A DNA stretch of 64,000 bases from Schizochytrium sp. TIO01 (taxonomy: Eukaryota; Sar; Bigyra; Thraustochytrida; Thraustochytriidae): assembly GCA_004764695.1 (NCBI GenBank), contig SMSO01000032.1:4463483-4527482 (forward strand), given 5' to 3'. Under the pieces are notes generated by a model. That model was not told the origin of the DNA and made no database searches. It was given only the letters and a program-made list of their open reading frames with translations. Position numbers and translations under genes: made by a program. This document shows positions 23,722-33,940 of this stretch, piece after piece. How positions within the stretch are numbered: the stretch's first letter is position 1; each line of letters begins with the position of its first letter.

Positions 23722-24830
23722 TCCTGGTGTAGCTCCAGTGTTTGCCTCTTCACAGGTGAAATCTCCGCTGGCATTGTCTAAATGTATACAGATTTCTGAT
23801 CTGGTGGTAGCGCATGAGTGCGTAATTTGTGTATTAGGGGCACCGATTTGCTCACAGGTGCAGTCACTGGGCTGACTGAATGTAGACTGGTCAGCTCCGG
23901 TAGAAGTAGTTGTAGCAGCATTGGTCAGATCGCTAACATGGCTATTCAGGCTTTCGCTCGAAGCAAACTTGGTTTGATACTGCTGATGCGAGCTGTACAG
24001 CCCATCTGATGTCGAACTTTCAGAATTTTTTTTCCATCGCTTGGTTTGATATCTTTAAGAAGGATATATCCCAGTATGTATCTCTACACGCCCTTGACGA
24101 GGACGAGGGGTTTATTTCAATATAGCAAAGGAGTGAGTCCACGTGGACGAATCACAACGTGGGTTCTTGAGTAGAGGACAATACCAACCTCGAATGTAGT
24201 CTGTCTAGGGTAGCAGTCTACACTGATGCACGCAGGTCTAGCCCGTGGACGTCGAGCGCCCTTGAAAAGTGAATACCCCTTCCTCGGCAGGAAAGGTTCT
24301 TTGTCTGATTCGAAGCAGTTGCAGATGTTCCGTGCTCTTCGTTAGTTGGGACTGTTCCGTGACCGTCACGCAATGTCAGCTGGTGTATTTTTAGTTTACG
24401 TCTGTTGCGCAAGAAGCCAAACTCGCGTCTACCTCCTTTCGAACGTCTCAGCTATGCTTGATTCAAAGCTCTAGACGAACGCGCTCTCCCGCGAGCGAGA
24501 GGTTACTAGCTCGCTCTGGCTTGCTCTGATTAGCTATTTGATGCCTTATTTTCTTCTCTTTCCTCTCTTTCTCTCTTTCTCTCTTTGTCCCTTTCTCTTT
24601 CTTTCTTTCTATGACCCCTATAATTAGAACTAGGTAGTGAAGTAGGTAGTGGGTATTGGAACAGGGGTGTATTTCTTTCCTTTTTAACCACCTTTTTCGA
24701 CCTATTCTACCCCTAGCGTCAACACTAGAACTGCCGTATATCTACTTTTCTTTAGCTTTGAAGAAATGTCACAGAAGACACCTACCTACTACTACTACCT
24801 TCGTGCATATACTATGGTAGTGCTACCCCT

Positions 24831-24898
24831 ATACATACATACATACATACATACATACATACCTACTACCTACCTACCTACCTACCTACCTACCTACA
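24831..24898. repeat. Compound (ATAC)n / (CTAC)n microsatellite
   Basis: About eight ATAC units run into about eight CTAC units. The boundary has a single CTACTAC break. Confidence 0.9.
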
Positions 24899-25207
24899 TA
24901 CCTGCCTACCTATCTGTTGACCTGCCGAGATATCTCCTAAACTCAGACAACTCACTGTCTACTAACTCTCTCCACAAGGTGGTCCAACCTTGTGCTTCTA
25001 TCTGGTGTGCTTTAACTTTGAAGACTCTGGCTGAGTAAGAGAGCCTACTCGTAGGAGTGCGTAGCCTCGACTGAAGAGTAGTGACAAAGAGACCACGCCA
25101 TGACGAGGCTCACTCGACTCATCCGCGTCTTTCTATGTAAACTATAACTGCTATAACTGAGTAGGTAGGTAGGTGATAGGATAGGCACCTGACTACTACA
25201 TACATGA

Positions 25208-25245
25208 CAAACAAAACAAACAAACAAACAAACAAACAAACAAAC
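25208..25245. repeat. (AAAC)n microsatellite
   Basis: Nearly perfect ACAA tetranucleotide run of about nine units. Confidence 0.9.
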
Positions 25246-25330
25246 TTTCTTTGGAAGAGAGTTTGGTACTTGCGCTGCCTACAATGTTTTCTGAATAGAA
25301 TCATTGAGCGATTATGTTCTTATGTTCTGT

Positions 25331-25399
25331 TGAGTGAGTTTTTCACCCAAGTTAGAAGATTTCAACTTGTCAACTTGTTGAACTCAGCGCCTCTGACTC
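25331..25399 (-). repeat. Dispersed hairpin repeat, degenerate copy
   Basis: On the minus strand: GTCAGAGGC, then GAAATCTTCTAACTTGGGTG, then AAAAACTCACTCAAC. It keeps the family order of the three blocks but has lost much of the 3' arm. Confidence 0.6.
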
Positions 25400-25845
25400 T
25401 GCTAGTGAAAGTGGAATGAATAGGGAGAATAGAAGCATCCTTCTACAGGCTAGAAAGGTAGTACCCACCTACTTAGTACGGTAGGACAACAATACAATAA
25501 CAGTTTCCAAAGAATATCACGGTTGACTCATTTTTGTGCATAAGACACCCTAGGTAGGTAGGTAACGAACCCTAGCTTTCCGTTGCTGCCTTTGCTATTG
25601 CCCTAGCTATTTTGAAGTTGGAGCTACTCGAACTACTATGCTCAATTCTGCGTACGTATGCGTTTCTTGCAATGCGGGTATTGATGAGGGTCGAGCACGT
25701 AACTCAGTATTTCTCTGACAAGTTTATATGTCTATAACCATTTTACCGAAAGCCTTCGTCTACTCGGATTCTCGCTCGACGATACGTTCATCATCTACGC
25801 GAAAGCTTATTTACTTGTTCTCTCTGATTGGCTGAAGACATTTAT

Positions 25846-25878
25846 TCGCATCGCATTGCATCGCATCGCATCGCATCG
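25846..25878. repeat. (TCGCA)n pentanucleotide repeat
   Basis: Six to seven TCGCA units, one reading TTGCA. Confidence 0.85.
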
Positions 25879-26348
25879 AGTAGGTAGGCAGTAGTAGTAG
25901 TGGTGGCTAACTAGTAGTGGTGGCTAACTAGGTAGGTAGATGGGCGGAAACAAAGAACCGAAAGAAGAAGGAGGCGAGTCCAAGCAACTTGAGAATGAAT
26001 GCATCGGCAAAAGGCACCACAACCGGAGACAGAAGGATGTGCATGAATGACTGAGTGGGTGGTAGAGCGAGCGAGCGAGGACTTGAGGGCTGCCCTAACA
26101 ATGAGAGGTACCTGGGAAACCATAAGTTCATAACATCCATCACATTCCTCACAGTCATTAACTGAAGAAGCGAAGAGCTTGAAGTGAAGAATAAGAGACC
26201 TAGGAAATTATTAAATAACAACTTGAAGCAAAACAAACACTGATCTATCTTGTTATGACCTGAGGTTGACCGTGGTCTCTCTCTGTCAGCGTCGTTTCTC
26301 TCTCTAGAGATGGCATTGAGTAAGAGCTTGAAGAAAGGAGGAACTTCT

Positions 26349-26365
26349 TTATATATATATATATA
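26349..26365. repeat. (TA)n microsatellite
   Basis: Run of about eight TA units. Confidence 0.8.
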
Positions 26366-26404
26366 CCTATGATATTGTTTGTGTATTGCGGTCGAGGGAG
26401 AATT

Positions 26405-26417
26405 AGAAAGAAAGAAA

Positions 26418-26454
<37 letters not shown>

Positions 26455-26456
26455 AA
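26405..26456. repeat. (GAAA)n microsatellite
   Basis: About twelve GAAA units with one shortened unit near the start. Confidence 0.9.
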
Positions 26457-26654
26457 ACTGTTCTTCCCCCCTGTACTAACTGAATAAGGGTAGAACCTAC
26501 CTAGCTAGGTTCTTCTAGCTAGTACCTAGGCATCAAACAGAAAAAACAGAACTTGAGGAAAATTCCTTGGAAAGGAAAGAGAGACAGACAGTGCAGACTA
26601 TTTGCACACACACAGTATCTAACTTGAACAGAACTAGCTATGCCTCATTCACAA

Positions 26655-26712
26655 GTCAAAGGCAATGAGCTAAAATCTTTCAAGTTGGGTTAAAAATCAA
26701 GCCAAAACAAAT
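26655..26712 (+). repeat. Dispersed hairpin repeat
   Basis: TCAAAGGC, then AAAATCTTTCAAGTTGGGTT, then AAAAATCAAGCCAAAACAAA. All three family blocks are present in order. Confidence 0.7.
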
Positions 26713-26796
26713 ATGTCTTTCTTTTCCTGTCTCTAGTGACTGCTTCTGGAGATCGAAGACCTTCAAGTTGAACAAGCTTTTTGGCACTCTCGCCCG

Positions 26797-26840
26797 TCAG
26801 AGGCTGCCCCTTTCAATCTTTTCTCACTTGAATAAAGACT
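26797..26840 (+). repeat. Dispersed hairpin repeat, degenerate copy
   Basis: TCAGAGGC, AATCTT and CACTTGAATAAAGACT occur in family order at family spacing. The CAAAACAATCACTCA block is not preserved. Confidence 0.5.
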
Positions 26841-26901
26841 AATGCAAGCGTATACCCACCATACGAGATTTCATCTCATGCGGAAGTGATAGCAATCCTC
26901 T

Positions 26902-26940
26902 GACTTGGGTAAAAACCCAAGTCAAAACAATCACTCACAA
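26902..26940 (+). repeat. Dispersed hairpin repeat, best-preserved core
   Basis: CTTGGGTAAAAACCCAAG is a perfect 7-bp inverted repeat around AAAA, followed by TCAAAACAATCACTCAC. It is the clearest example of the hairpin plus conserved 3' block. Confidence 0.8.
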
Positions 26941-28340
26941 TCATGGAAATAATAGAAACCATATGAGCGGCAAACATATCTACCAAGGATCAAATTGTAG
27001 ATAGCTAACTACGATGTAGTGCTTAAACTTCAAGATACCAAGTTAAGATCATGCTGAGGCAATGAGAGATCCAGGTGTGTGAAAGAAAGAGATCTTCGAA
27101 GCTGTGTACATACCCTATCAAAGGCTGACGAAAGGATTAAGGAACAGAAACAAAGGTGTGAGTGAAAGGAGAAAAGATCATGAAGAACGCAAAAAATCAT
27201 CAAATCAGAGCAGTGAAAAGAAAGCTCTCTCAGCTTCGAGACTTTTAGATTTTTAAGTCACCAAGTGTTACTCGCCTTCAAGAAATTCCGCAGAAGGAGA
27301 CTTGTCTTCTTTAAGTTCTAATTTAAACATATTAATTCAAAAAATAGCAGACAAATTTCGGCTGCAATTAACTTTGCAAGTTGGTGACTTATGCAATATA
27401 TCTCAGTGGAATTATTCGCGCAATAAATAGTTGATGTAAGAGGCATAGAAAGTCAAGGTTAGATAGTCTGCATCCGCAAACTTAAACTTTCTCTGAAGTA
27501 CGTTCTTCAGCTTGAGCTTAATTTAAGTAAAAGTAGTTATAGAAGTGACCTAAATTCCGGGAAGCTTAAAATGGAATTTTGGCGCAGTCAGGTATATACT
27601 TTATGCATTTCAGTGCATTTTAACTGCATGTCCTTTCTCCTCTCTACTGCTACCGGTGAACAAAGCAAAGACTTTATGAGCCTTTTAATTATACAATAGG
27701 TTGTAGCGAATGCCACAAAGGAATATGCAAATGCTGCGAATCTACAAATTGGTAACGGTAGATAATAAGATTGGGAGTGTTGAATATGTATACGTGGCCG
27801 TCCGACGTTTCATGTATTTTCGTGGGATGTAAAATAATGCGTCGAGGTCCAAGTCTATCGAATAAAACGTTTATAATGGGTTCAATCCGTAAACTTTGTC
27901 TCATGTAAAAAATCTTAGACTAGTGTCATTTGGACGAGATCATTTCGCCGATTGATTCAGATACTTCTTCATTATCTCGGAATCTACGAGTGTTTCATGC
28001 GGAGAATACTCCATTTAAAGTAGTATGTTCAGGTATCTCTGATCCATATTTTTGCAGATAAGTATAATTTAAGCGAGGCGTATGAAACCTCAGAATCTTG
28101 AATATCGAAAATGATCGCGTACTACTACTGACGCTTACTCTGCAAGTTTTCGAAATGGTTATCGAAATGGCCATGGCTACAGTTCCATCCTTGAATCCGA
28201 TATGGATCCTGCTCATTCTCTATCAAAACTCAGCTGCTCGTCCGGCCTCTTAGCTTCAAAAGTGAACCCTGTCAACAATGAACCCATTGAGATAATCTCA
28301 CCTATCCAATGTTAACATGTTTTGACAATTGAAAGCACAG

Positions 28341-28390
28341 AAGTAATCGTTCTGGCTTGAGTCTTTACCGGAGTTAAAAGATTTTAACGA
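28341..28390 (-). repeat. Dispersed hairpin repeat, degenerate copy
   Basis: On the minus strand: AAAATCTTTTAACTCCGGT, then AAAGACTCAAGCCAGAACGA. Family order is kept with several substitutions. Confidence 0.6.
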
Positions 28391-28634
28391 GTTAACTATA
28401 ACTAGTGCTATATTGGTATTACTTTAAAAATAAAATTAAAAATGTTTACAGTTAAAGTGTCGGACTAAGCATCAGAAGTTGCGAGCTCTAATCCCAGATT
28501 GCACAGCCACGAAGAGGACAACAGACCTACCCCACCTGTATCCACTTGTTTTGATAGCCGCAACAAGCTCGACAAGCTGATACCTTGTACTGTTCTGCCT
28601 CTCTTCGGGTGAGAAAGGCTTTAAACCAACAGTG

Positions 28635-29484
28635 ATGCCTAGCCAAATGACGCGAGTCCTGATAACACACGCAACAGGTTTTGTGGTACGTTATCAAAGT
28701 GGTCCATGCAACACACGAACTTGCTTCTTAGAACTGTAACTGACATAAATCATAAGCGCGGGACCTATTCTCGCGTTTCTGGTGTCGATTAAACCAGGGT
28801 CACCCGGTAGCAGTTGCACTTCAGCAGAATATCCCAGGTTGCAAACTATTTTGCCAAGATCCTAAATTTGAAGATCTTGAGACTCGAAGCAAGTTTGAGA
28901 GAGGGCTCAGACCATCGGCAATTGAATTTCTACCGTATGCAGACGTTCAGGATATAGCTGCAGCGGTGGACTTTGATGTAGATGTGTTGATTCACAATAC
29001 CGCATACCCAGCTATCAAGCGAAAATTTGCAGAGATACCAACCCAAGAGTTTACACAGACTCTTGAAGCGTTAACAGTATTTCCTTTTGAGCTAACGAGA
29101 GAACTTCTCCCTGCCATGCGCAAAAGGAAAGCAGGAAAAATCATTTTCGTTACTAGCGCTACAGTATTTCGTGGACTTCCTAACTACGCCTCCTACGTAA
29201 TTGCGCGCGGGGCGACCAACACAATGGCACTCACCCTTGCTCAAGAGGTTGGATCCGACAATATATGTGTGAATGCTGTCTGCCCAAATTTTGTGGAGAG
29301 CGAAACTTATTTTCCCAAGCATCTTCGTGATGACCCCAATATCTACGCCAAAATGATTAAGCCAATTCCGCTTCAGCGTCTTGCAAAGCCTCACGAGCCT
29401 GCTGAACTCATTGCTTTTCTTGCATCTCCAAAGGCTGATTTTATCACTGGCGCAATTCTTCCATTTGCAGGGGGGTGGGCATGA
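28635..29484 (+). CDS. Halohydrin-dehalogenase-like short-chain dehydrogenase family protein (two exons)
   Basis: Reconstructed as exons 28635-28685 and 28798-29484, joined in phase 0 across a 112-base GTACGT...CCAG intron; 245 residues. The SDR fold carries both halohydrin-dehalogenase signatures. Splicing gives T-x4-F-x-G (THATGFVG), which replaces the NAD-binding glycine motif. The catalytic set is S-x12-Y-x3-R (TSATVF...SYVIAR), with Arg where normal SDRs have Lys. PNFVESE corresponds to the halide-site loop (PNYLHSE in HheC), and LQRLAKPHEPAELIAFLAS and FAGGW match the C-terminal part. Known members reversibly eject halide from vicinal halohydrins to form epoxides without a nucleotide cofactor. 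Activity here is inferred. The family is mainly bacterial, so transfer followed by intron gain is possible. Met5 (28647) is an alternative start. Confidence 0.8.
28686..28797 (+). other. Intron of the halohydrin-dehalogenase-like gene
   Basis: 112 bases, GTACGT donor and ACCAG acceptor, phase 0. It contains in-frame stops. Its removal restores the T-x4-F-x-G motif across the junction. Confidence 0.8.
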
Positions 29485-29867
29485 TCAACAGATCATTTTA
29501 ATAATGGTTTTTTTGTGCGTTTTTTTAATGTTTGCAAAATTTGTTAACGGCGACCTTTGATGAAGTTGGATTCTCGCAGGCTTAAAAGATGCACTTTTCC
29601 CGACTCAGAAATGAGTAGATGAAAAAAGAGTAAATATCAAATCTATTTTTGACTTTATCTTGGACTGCTCCCCTACTCTGGTCTCAAAGTCGTGAAGTAC
29701 TTTAGTTATAAGAAATTAATTTGTTCGATTAAATAGAAAGTCAATTCTCAAGTAACTTATTAGGTAAGGGCAAATCACTCAATGTATGACTTCATTTTCT
29801 AATCGCATGAAGCTAAATACGGAGCTTTAGTAAAATATAAAGGGTCTTCAGAAACTTGTCAAATATT
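29485..29867. other. Spacer between convergent genes
   Basis: AT-rich 3' flanks of the halohydrin-dehalogenase-like gene and the transporter. Nothing else seen. Confidence 0.6.
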
Positions 29868-31109
29868 TCACACTTCAAATGGGGTGGACCCGCTCCGCAT
29901 TGCTCCAAATCGAGATCGGGCCGTGCTAAAGCTCAGCTGGGTATGAGAAGAGCCCCCCCGAGATGCGTTGTCAGTCGAGCTGAGCAAATCTGTTGTAGGG
30001 CTTGATTTCGTTTGTTGAATAGATTGCTGAGTTGCTTCATCATTGAGCAAGCACATTTGCAAAGAACATGCAGACAACGAAATTAGGCCGAGTGCTGCAA
30101 TATGCGTGTATGTAACCGGTTTGGGGAATATTAGCACGCTAATCCCAAACGTGATACATTTCCGAATTGTCACAACAATTGTGGCACTTGTCGACCCAAA
30201 CTCTTGAGCAAGTTTGAGAACTTGGCGCTGTCCAAATGAGCTTATCAGTAACACAATTATTTGTTCATAAAGAAGCCGCCTTGGAGCAGCCACAAAGAAA
30301 GCTACACCCTTATGAAAGTCTCCCGATACAGCTACACCAATTAGAAGAAGGCACAACGTGATAATATTTGTGTAAAATATTAGCTCGTCTCGGACCATGA
30401 GTGCAGATATATCTGGACTCTGTCGCCTCATAGGTAGGCTTGAGAACTGTTCTTGAGCACGACGTCGCAATCGGCGGTATAATTGAGCGCAGCACGCCGC
30501 AGCCTTAATCGAACGTCCTTGCAAGACTGACTCTTGTACAATTGCATGAACAGAAATACAGACCATTGAAATAAATGTCATAGTAAAACCCCACATTGAC
30601 CTAATCACAGCTTCTACTGCAACATCTGATGAACGTGTCTCCCCAAGCTGTTCCCTAGTGCCCGCATTTCCGTCTAAAGCAATTTGTTCTGACGGCCCAG
30701 CACTTGTTCCAAGATCTGAAACTAATTGAGACGAATGCGAGGACGACCCCAAATCAGCTTGTGATAAAAGATAAAGACCCGTAACAAGAACTGCGCAATA
30801 AAAGTAAGCCTGATATGAATAACGTCGTCCAACAAGGAGCGCACTTGCGGCCATAACGAAAGCTACTTTAGAAGCCATAAAGAGCTGAACAGTATTGTAA
30901 GCAATCAAGAACGTGGAGTAGTTGTTCAGAACTTGGAATAGAACCACTGCGACACTCGATACAAAATATTCCCACCGGTAGCGAGCAAGGAAGGAATGCA
31001 GGTAATATACAAGTAGTGCCTGTCGCGTTTGAGCCAGGGGTTGGTCGCCTTTCGCGTTGAATAGTGGCATATACTGAGACACTGGTTGCTGTTGCTGCTC
31101 TCCACCCTG

Positions 31110-31140
<31 letters not shown>

Positions 31141-31544
31141 TCCTGCTGCTGCTTCTGCTTCTGATGCTGCTGTTGAGACATTGAAATACTCGCCAATAGC
31201 AGCTGGCTGCTCACATTCAAGAGACCCATAAACCAGCTGACATTTACATTCGCTCGGTTCATTGAGAGACTTATATCCTCTGCAAAGACTGCTTGAAGCA
31301 AGAACAAGAGTATGATCTGTACAGCCTGCACCCAGAACGTCCGTAGTAAAGTCAGGCGAGCAGATTGACGTAGACTGCTGTGTTGATAACCTCCAAGGCT
31401 ATCTACACCATTGACCACAACGCCAGCACTGCTGCCCCCATCTTGAGCGAGCTTGGACTTTGCAAGTTTAGTACTCTTGAACCTCCATACGATCCCATGA
31501 AGAGATTGCAAAACCTCACGCGCACGTGTCCTTATCGCGCGCAT
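29868..31544 (-). CDS. Nucleotide-sugar/PAPS transporter of the UAA (SLC35B-like) family with poly-Gln insert
   Basis: 558-residue multi-pass membrane protein of the drug/metabolite transporter superfamily. UAA-family hallmarks: FQVLNNYSTFLIAYNTVQLFMASKVAFVMAASALLVGRRYS in the middle, a GFTMTFISMVCISVHAIVQE helix, and the C-terminal GQRQVLKLAQEFGSTSATIVVTIRKCITFGISVLIFPKPVT. Such proteins exchange nucleotide sugars or PAPS for nucleotide monophosphates in Golgi or ER membranes; the substrate cannot be read from sequence. Oddities: a Gln-rich insert (about residues 122-155, from CTG/CTT/CTC runs on the + strand at 31095-31170), a long hydrophilic loop about 255-300, and a basic loop (YRRLRRRAQEQ). 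The family is usually 320-450 residues, so the extra length is these inserts. First Met used as start. Confidence 0.85.
31095..31170 (-). repeat. CAG-type trinucleotide repeat encoding poly-Gln
   Basis: Tandem CAG/CAA codons inside the transporter gene encode a long run of Gln. Likely length-polymorphic. Confidence 0.85.
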
Positions 31545-32734
31545 CCATCCCTCTGACGCGTAGCTGGACGTTTTGGCTTTACTTGATTGCCTCGTTTAGT
31601 TTTCTCCAACTCTATAGAAGTACCTCTGCCACCCCGTGCAGCTTTGCACCCGAGCTTTCGTGCCTCTACGCCTCCACGATGACACTGAGGATGAATGTTT
31701 TGGCGAAGAGGAGGCGTGAGTGAGTCTTTTATTTTTGCTGATACTGTTACCTCATCTAAATCCGATTTTCCGTTCTCACTGTCTCTTTTTGTCCCGCCTT
31801 TTGAAATTTTCAGAATACTTCATTCAGGCTTATCTTACTCCCACTATCTACCTATCTGTCTTTCTCGATGAGCTTGCCAACAATACCTTTCCTCAAATGG
31901 TTTCCTCTAATGTCGGAGGTCATATTCTTGAACTAAATGATCCCCTGGTAAGCAAACAATTTCGCTGATAAGAAACACCTTCTCCATGTTGCCGCTTTTG
32001 GTTTGTGATTTTCTCACGCTATATCTGGTATCTATCTACCTACTACTACCTAGCAATTCGATATTGGAAAGAGATATCATGATCGATGCCTCTTCATTAG
32101 TCAGAGGTAGTCAGTTAAAGCCTTTTAAAGAACTCAGGCCAAAACAATCACTGATGATGTAATGAATGGGAGATCCTAGGGTACATATGTTTCCTTTTGT
32201 AGCATTTCTTTCTTTCTTATTTATTTATTTTTACTCTCTAGACAGTATTCAAAAGTTTGCTAGTGAATTAGTAAATATATATATGTATTTTTATTTATTT
32301 TTAACTACTTAACTTACTCAAGTTATGTTCGTGAAAATAGAGACCAGCAACTACTTAATATAGCATATACTCTAATTATTGTTAGAAGAACAAAACAGAA
32401 AACAAAACTATGTGCCCATGACCAAATTGCTTTTCCAGTGTGGCTCAAGATCCTGGTTTTTGCAAAAGGCAAATACTGCAAGCAGTGTTGATGAAGCACA
32501 GCTGTTCGACTAGCCTCGATTGTGCCCAAAAGGATTCCAAACACAAGGTTTCGGTTCGCTATATCTGGTGCTGGAAAGCGAAAACAACAGTGATCATACA
32601 CCGAGGATTTGCTGTTGCTGCTCGAACTCAATAGCCTGCACTTTGAATATAGATTGCGCAGGGGGGAGTAGCATATTCTACTTTAGAGTACATCAGAGTG
32701 AAATCTAATCCGAAGCTTACTTAGTTAGGATACC
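31545..32734. other. Spacer between divergent transporter and ERCC1 genes
   Basis: It holds the upstream regions of both genes and a dispersed repeat copy. A 102-codon minus-strand frame (32323-32631) with one hydrophobic stretch lies head-to-head with ERCC1. I do not recognise it and doubt that it is a gene. Confidence 0.45.
32101..32156 (+). repeat. Dispersed hairpin repeat
   Basis: TCAGAGGTAGTCAG, AAAGCCTTTTAAAGAACTC, then AGGCCAAAACAATCACTGAT. The 3' block is well kept while the hairpin is decayed. Confidence 0.7.
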
Positions 32735-33385
32735 ATGTCTTCGAATAACTCCCAGCAACAACAGCAGGAACAACTAGCAAAAGAAAATTCAGGAAACCCT
32801 ATCCTTGTTAGTCACCGACAAAAGAAGAACACCGTGCTCAAATTTATCGAGAATGTACCTTACAAATTTGTTGATGCTGCTGCGGACTTCATTCTAGGAG
32901 AATCTACCTGCGCACTATACCTCAGTATGCGGTATCATCTGCTGCACCCAGACTACCTTTATTCTCGCATCTCAGAGGTGAAACGGGATTTTCGCCTTCG
33001 TGTTGTGCTATGTGTTGTTGACATTCAGAATTGTCAAACTCCTCTTATGCTACTCACCTCGCTCGCATCAGCTAATGATTTTACTGTGATCCTTTGTTGG
33101 AGTCAACAAGAATGTGCTCGCTATCTTGAAACATACAAGATCTATGAACGGAAAGCGCCAAAAGCAATTCAAGAGCGCATTGACGCAGGTTACCTACCCA
33201 AACTCGAGGACGCACTGACCGTTATACGGTCCGTAAACCGCACAGATGTGAAGGTCTTGTCATCAAATTTTGGGCCTCTCCGCAACATTATGTGCTCCTC
33301 TATGGAGGAATTATCTTTATGTCAAGGAATTGGAGACAAGAAGCTGCGTCGATTATATGCCACGTTTAACGACCCTTTCCTGTAA
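32735..33385 (+). CDS. ERCC1: DNA excision repair protein ERCC1/Rad10
   Basis: Non-catalytic partner of the XPF nuclease in nucleotide excision repair and interstrand-crosslink repair. The 216-residue protein starts with a Gln-rich segment. The central ERCC1 domain follows (about 22-135): NPILVSHRQKKNTVLKFIENVPYKF, CALYLSMRYHLLHPDYLYSRI and the RVVLCVVDIQN region. Then a linker, and a C-terminal tandem helix-hairpin-helix domain (about 155-216) with MEELSLCQGIGDKKLRRLYATFNDPF. The active-site-like nuclease residues are absent, as expected for ERCC1. The gene is intronless and complete. Its length fits the minimal family form and is shorter than human ERCC1 (297). No XPF gene lies in this window. 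Confidence 0.93.
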   Translation: MSSNNSQQQQQEQLAKENSGNPILVSHRQKKNTVLKFIENVPYKFVDAAADFILGESTCALYLSMRYHLLHPDYLYSRISEVKRDFRLRVVLCVVDIQNCQTPLMLLTSLASANDFTVILCWSQQECARYLETYKIYERKAPKAIQERIDAGYLPKLEDALTVIRSVNRTDVKVLSSNFGPLRNIMCSSMEELSLCQGIGDKKLRRLYATFNDPFL

Positions 33386-33940
33386 TCAAAGTTGCTTTTC
33401 TTTGAATAAGTTCAGACAATTGGTCTTCCCAAGCATTTTGACGAAACTGACGGGACAATTGAAATATTATAATATATAGGTCAGTTAACCTTTGGGAACG
33501 AAGCTGCGCACGTTTCCATCTAGCTACACCAATAGCAGCAATAGTTTTTCATAGTAAAATCACGCCAATTTATAGTTTGGGACAGAGTCATTATACCTGG
33601 AACATATATGTGCTATAGCATGTTATAGAGCTAAAAAATTTCCAATTTCCTCTTCCTACCTAAATCACTTCGCAGGATGTGAGGTTTTACACCTTTAAAA
33701 TCCATAAGAGGTGGGCAAGCTAAACTTTCTTGCTTTAGTCTCCACTATTCATACAGGCAGTAGAATTTTGTGTGTTTGTACTGGAAGAAGTGTTCGTCCC
33801 ATTTGGGAAAGCAATGACGAAGATGATAAGTGTAGATCAACAAATTGGGATGGGGGGAAATGGAGTTATATTAGCCATGGGCTGCACGGCATTTCGTGCG
33901 AACTATATAGCAAGAACCTGCAAATCATGCATAAATTAGC
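33386..33940. other. Spacer between convergent ERCC1 and aromatic-pathway genes
   Basis: AT-rich 3' flanks with no gene recognised. Confidence 0.6.

Larger units (their letters stand above)
23722..28634. other. 4.9 kb repeat-rich spacer
   Basis: No gene recognised. The part to about 24068 is an open minus-strand frame joined to the BNIP3-like gene (see findings). The rest holds microsatellites (ATAC, CTAC, AAAC, TCGCA, TA, GAAA), at least five dispersed hairpin repeats, and a tRNA-like relic near 28446-28510. Small reading frames here are low-complexity. Confidence 0.5.

Noticed and set aside
25911-26236. Overlapping minus-strand frames of 70 and 102 codons
   Set aside because: Low-complexity hydrophobic translations in a microsatellite-rich spacer, with no recognisable family.
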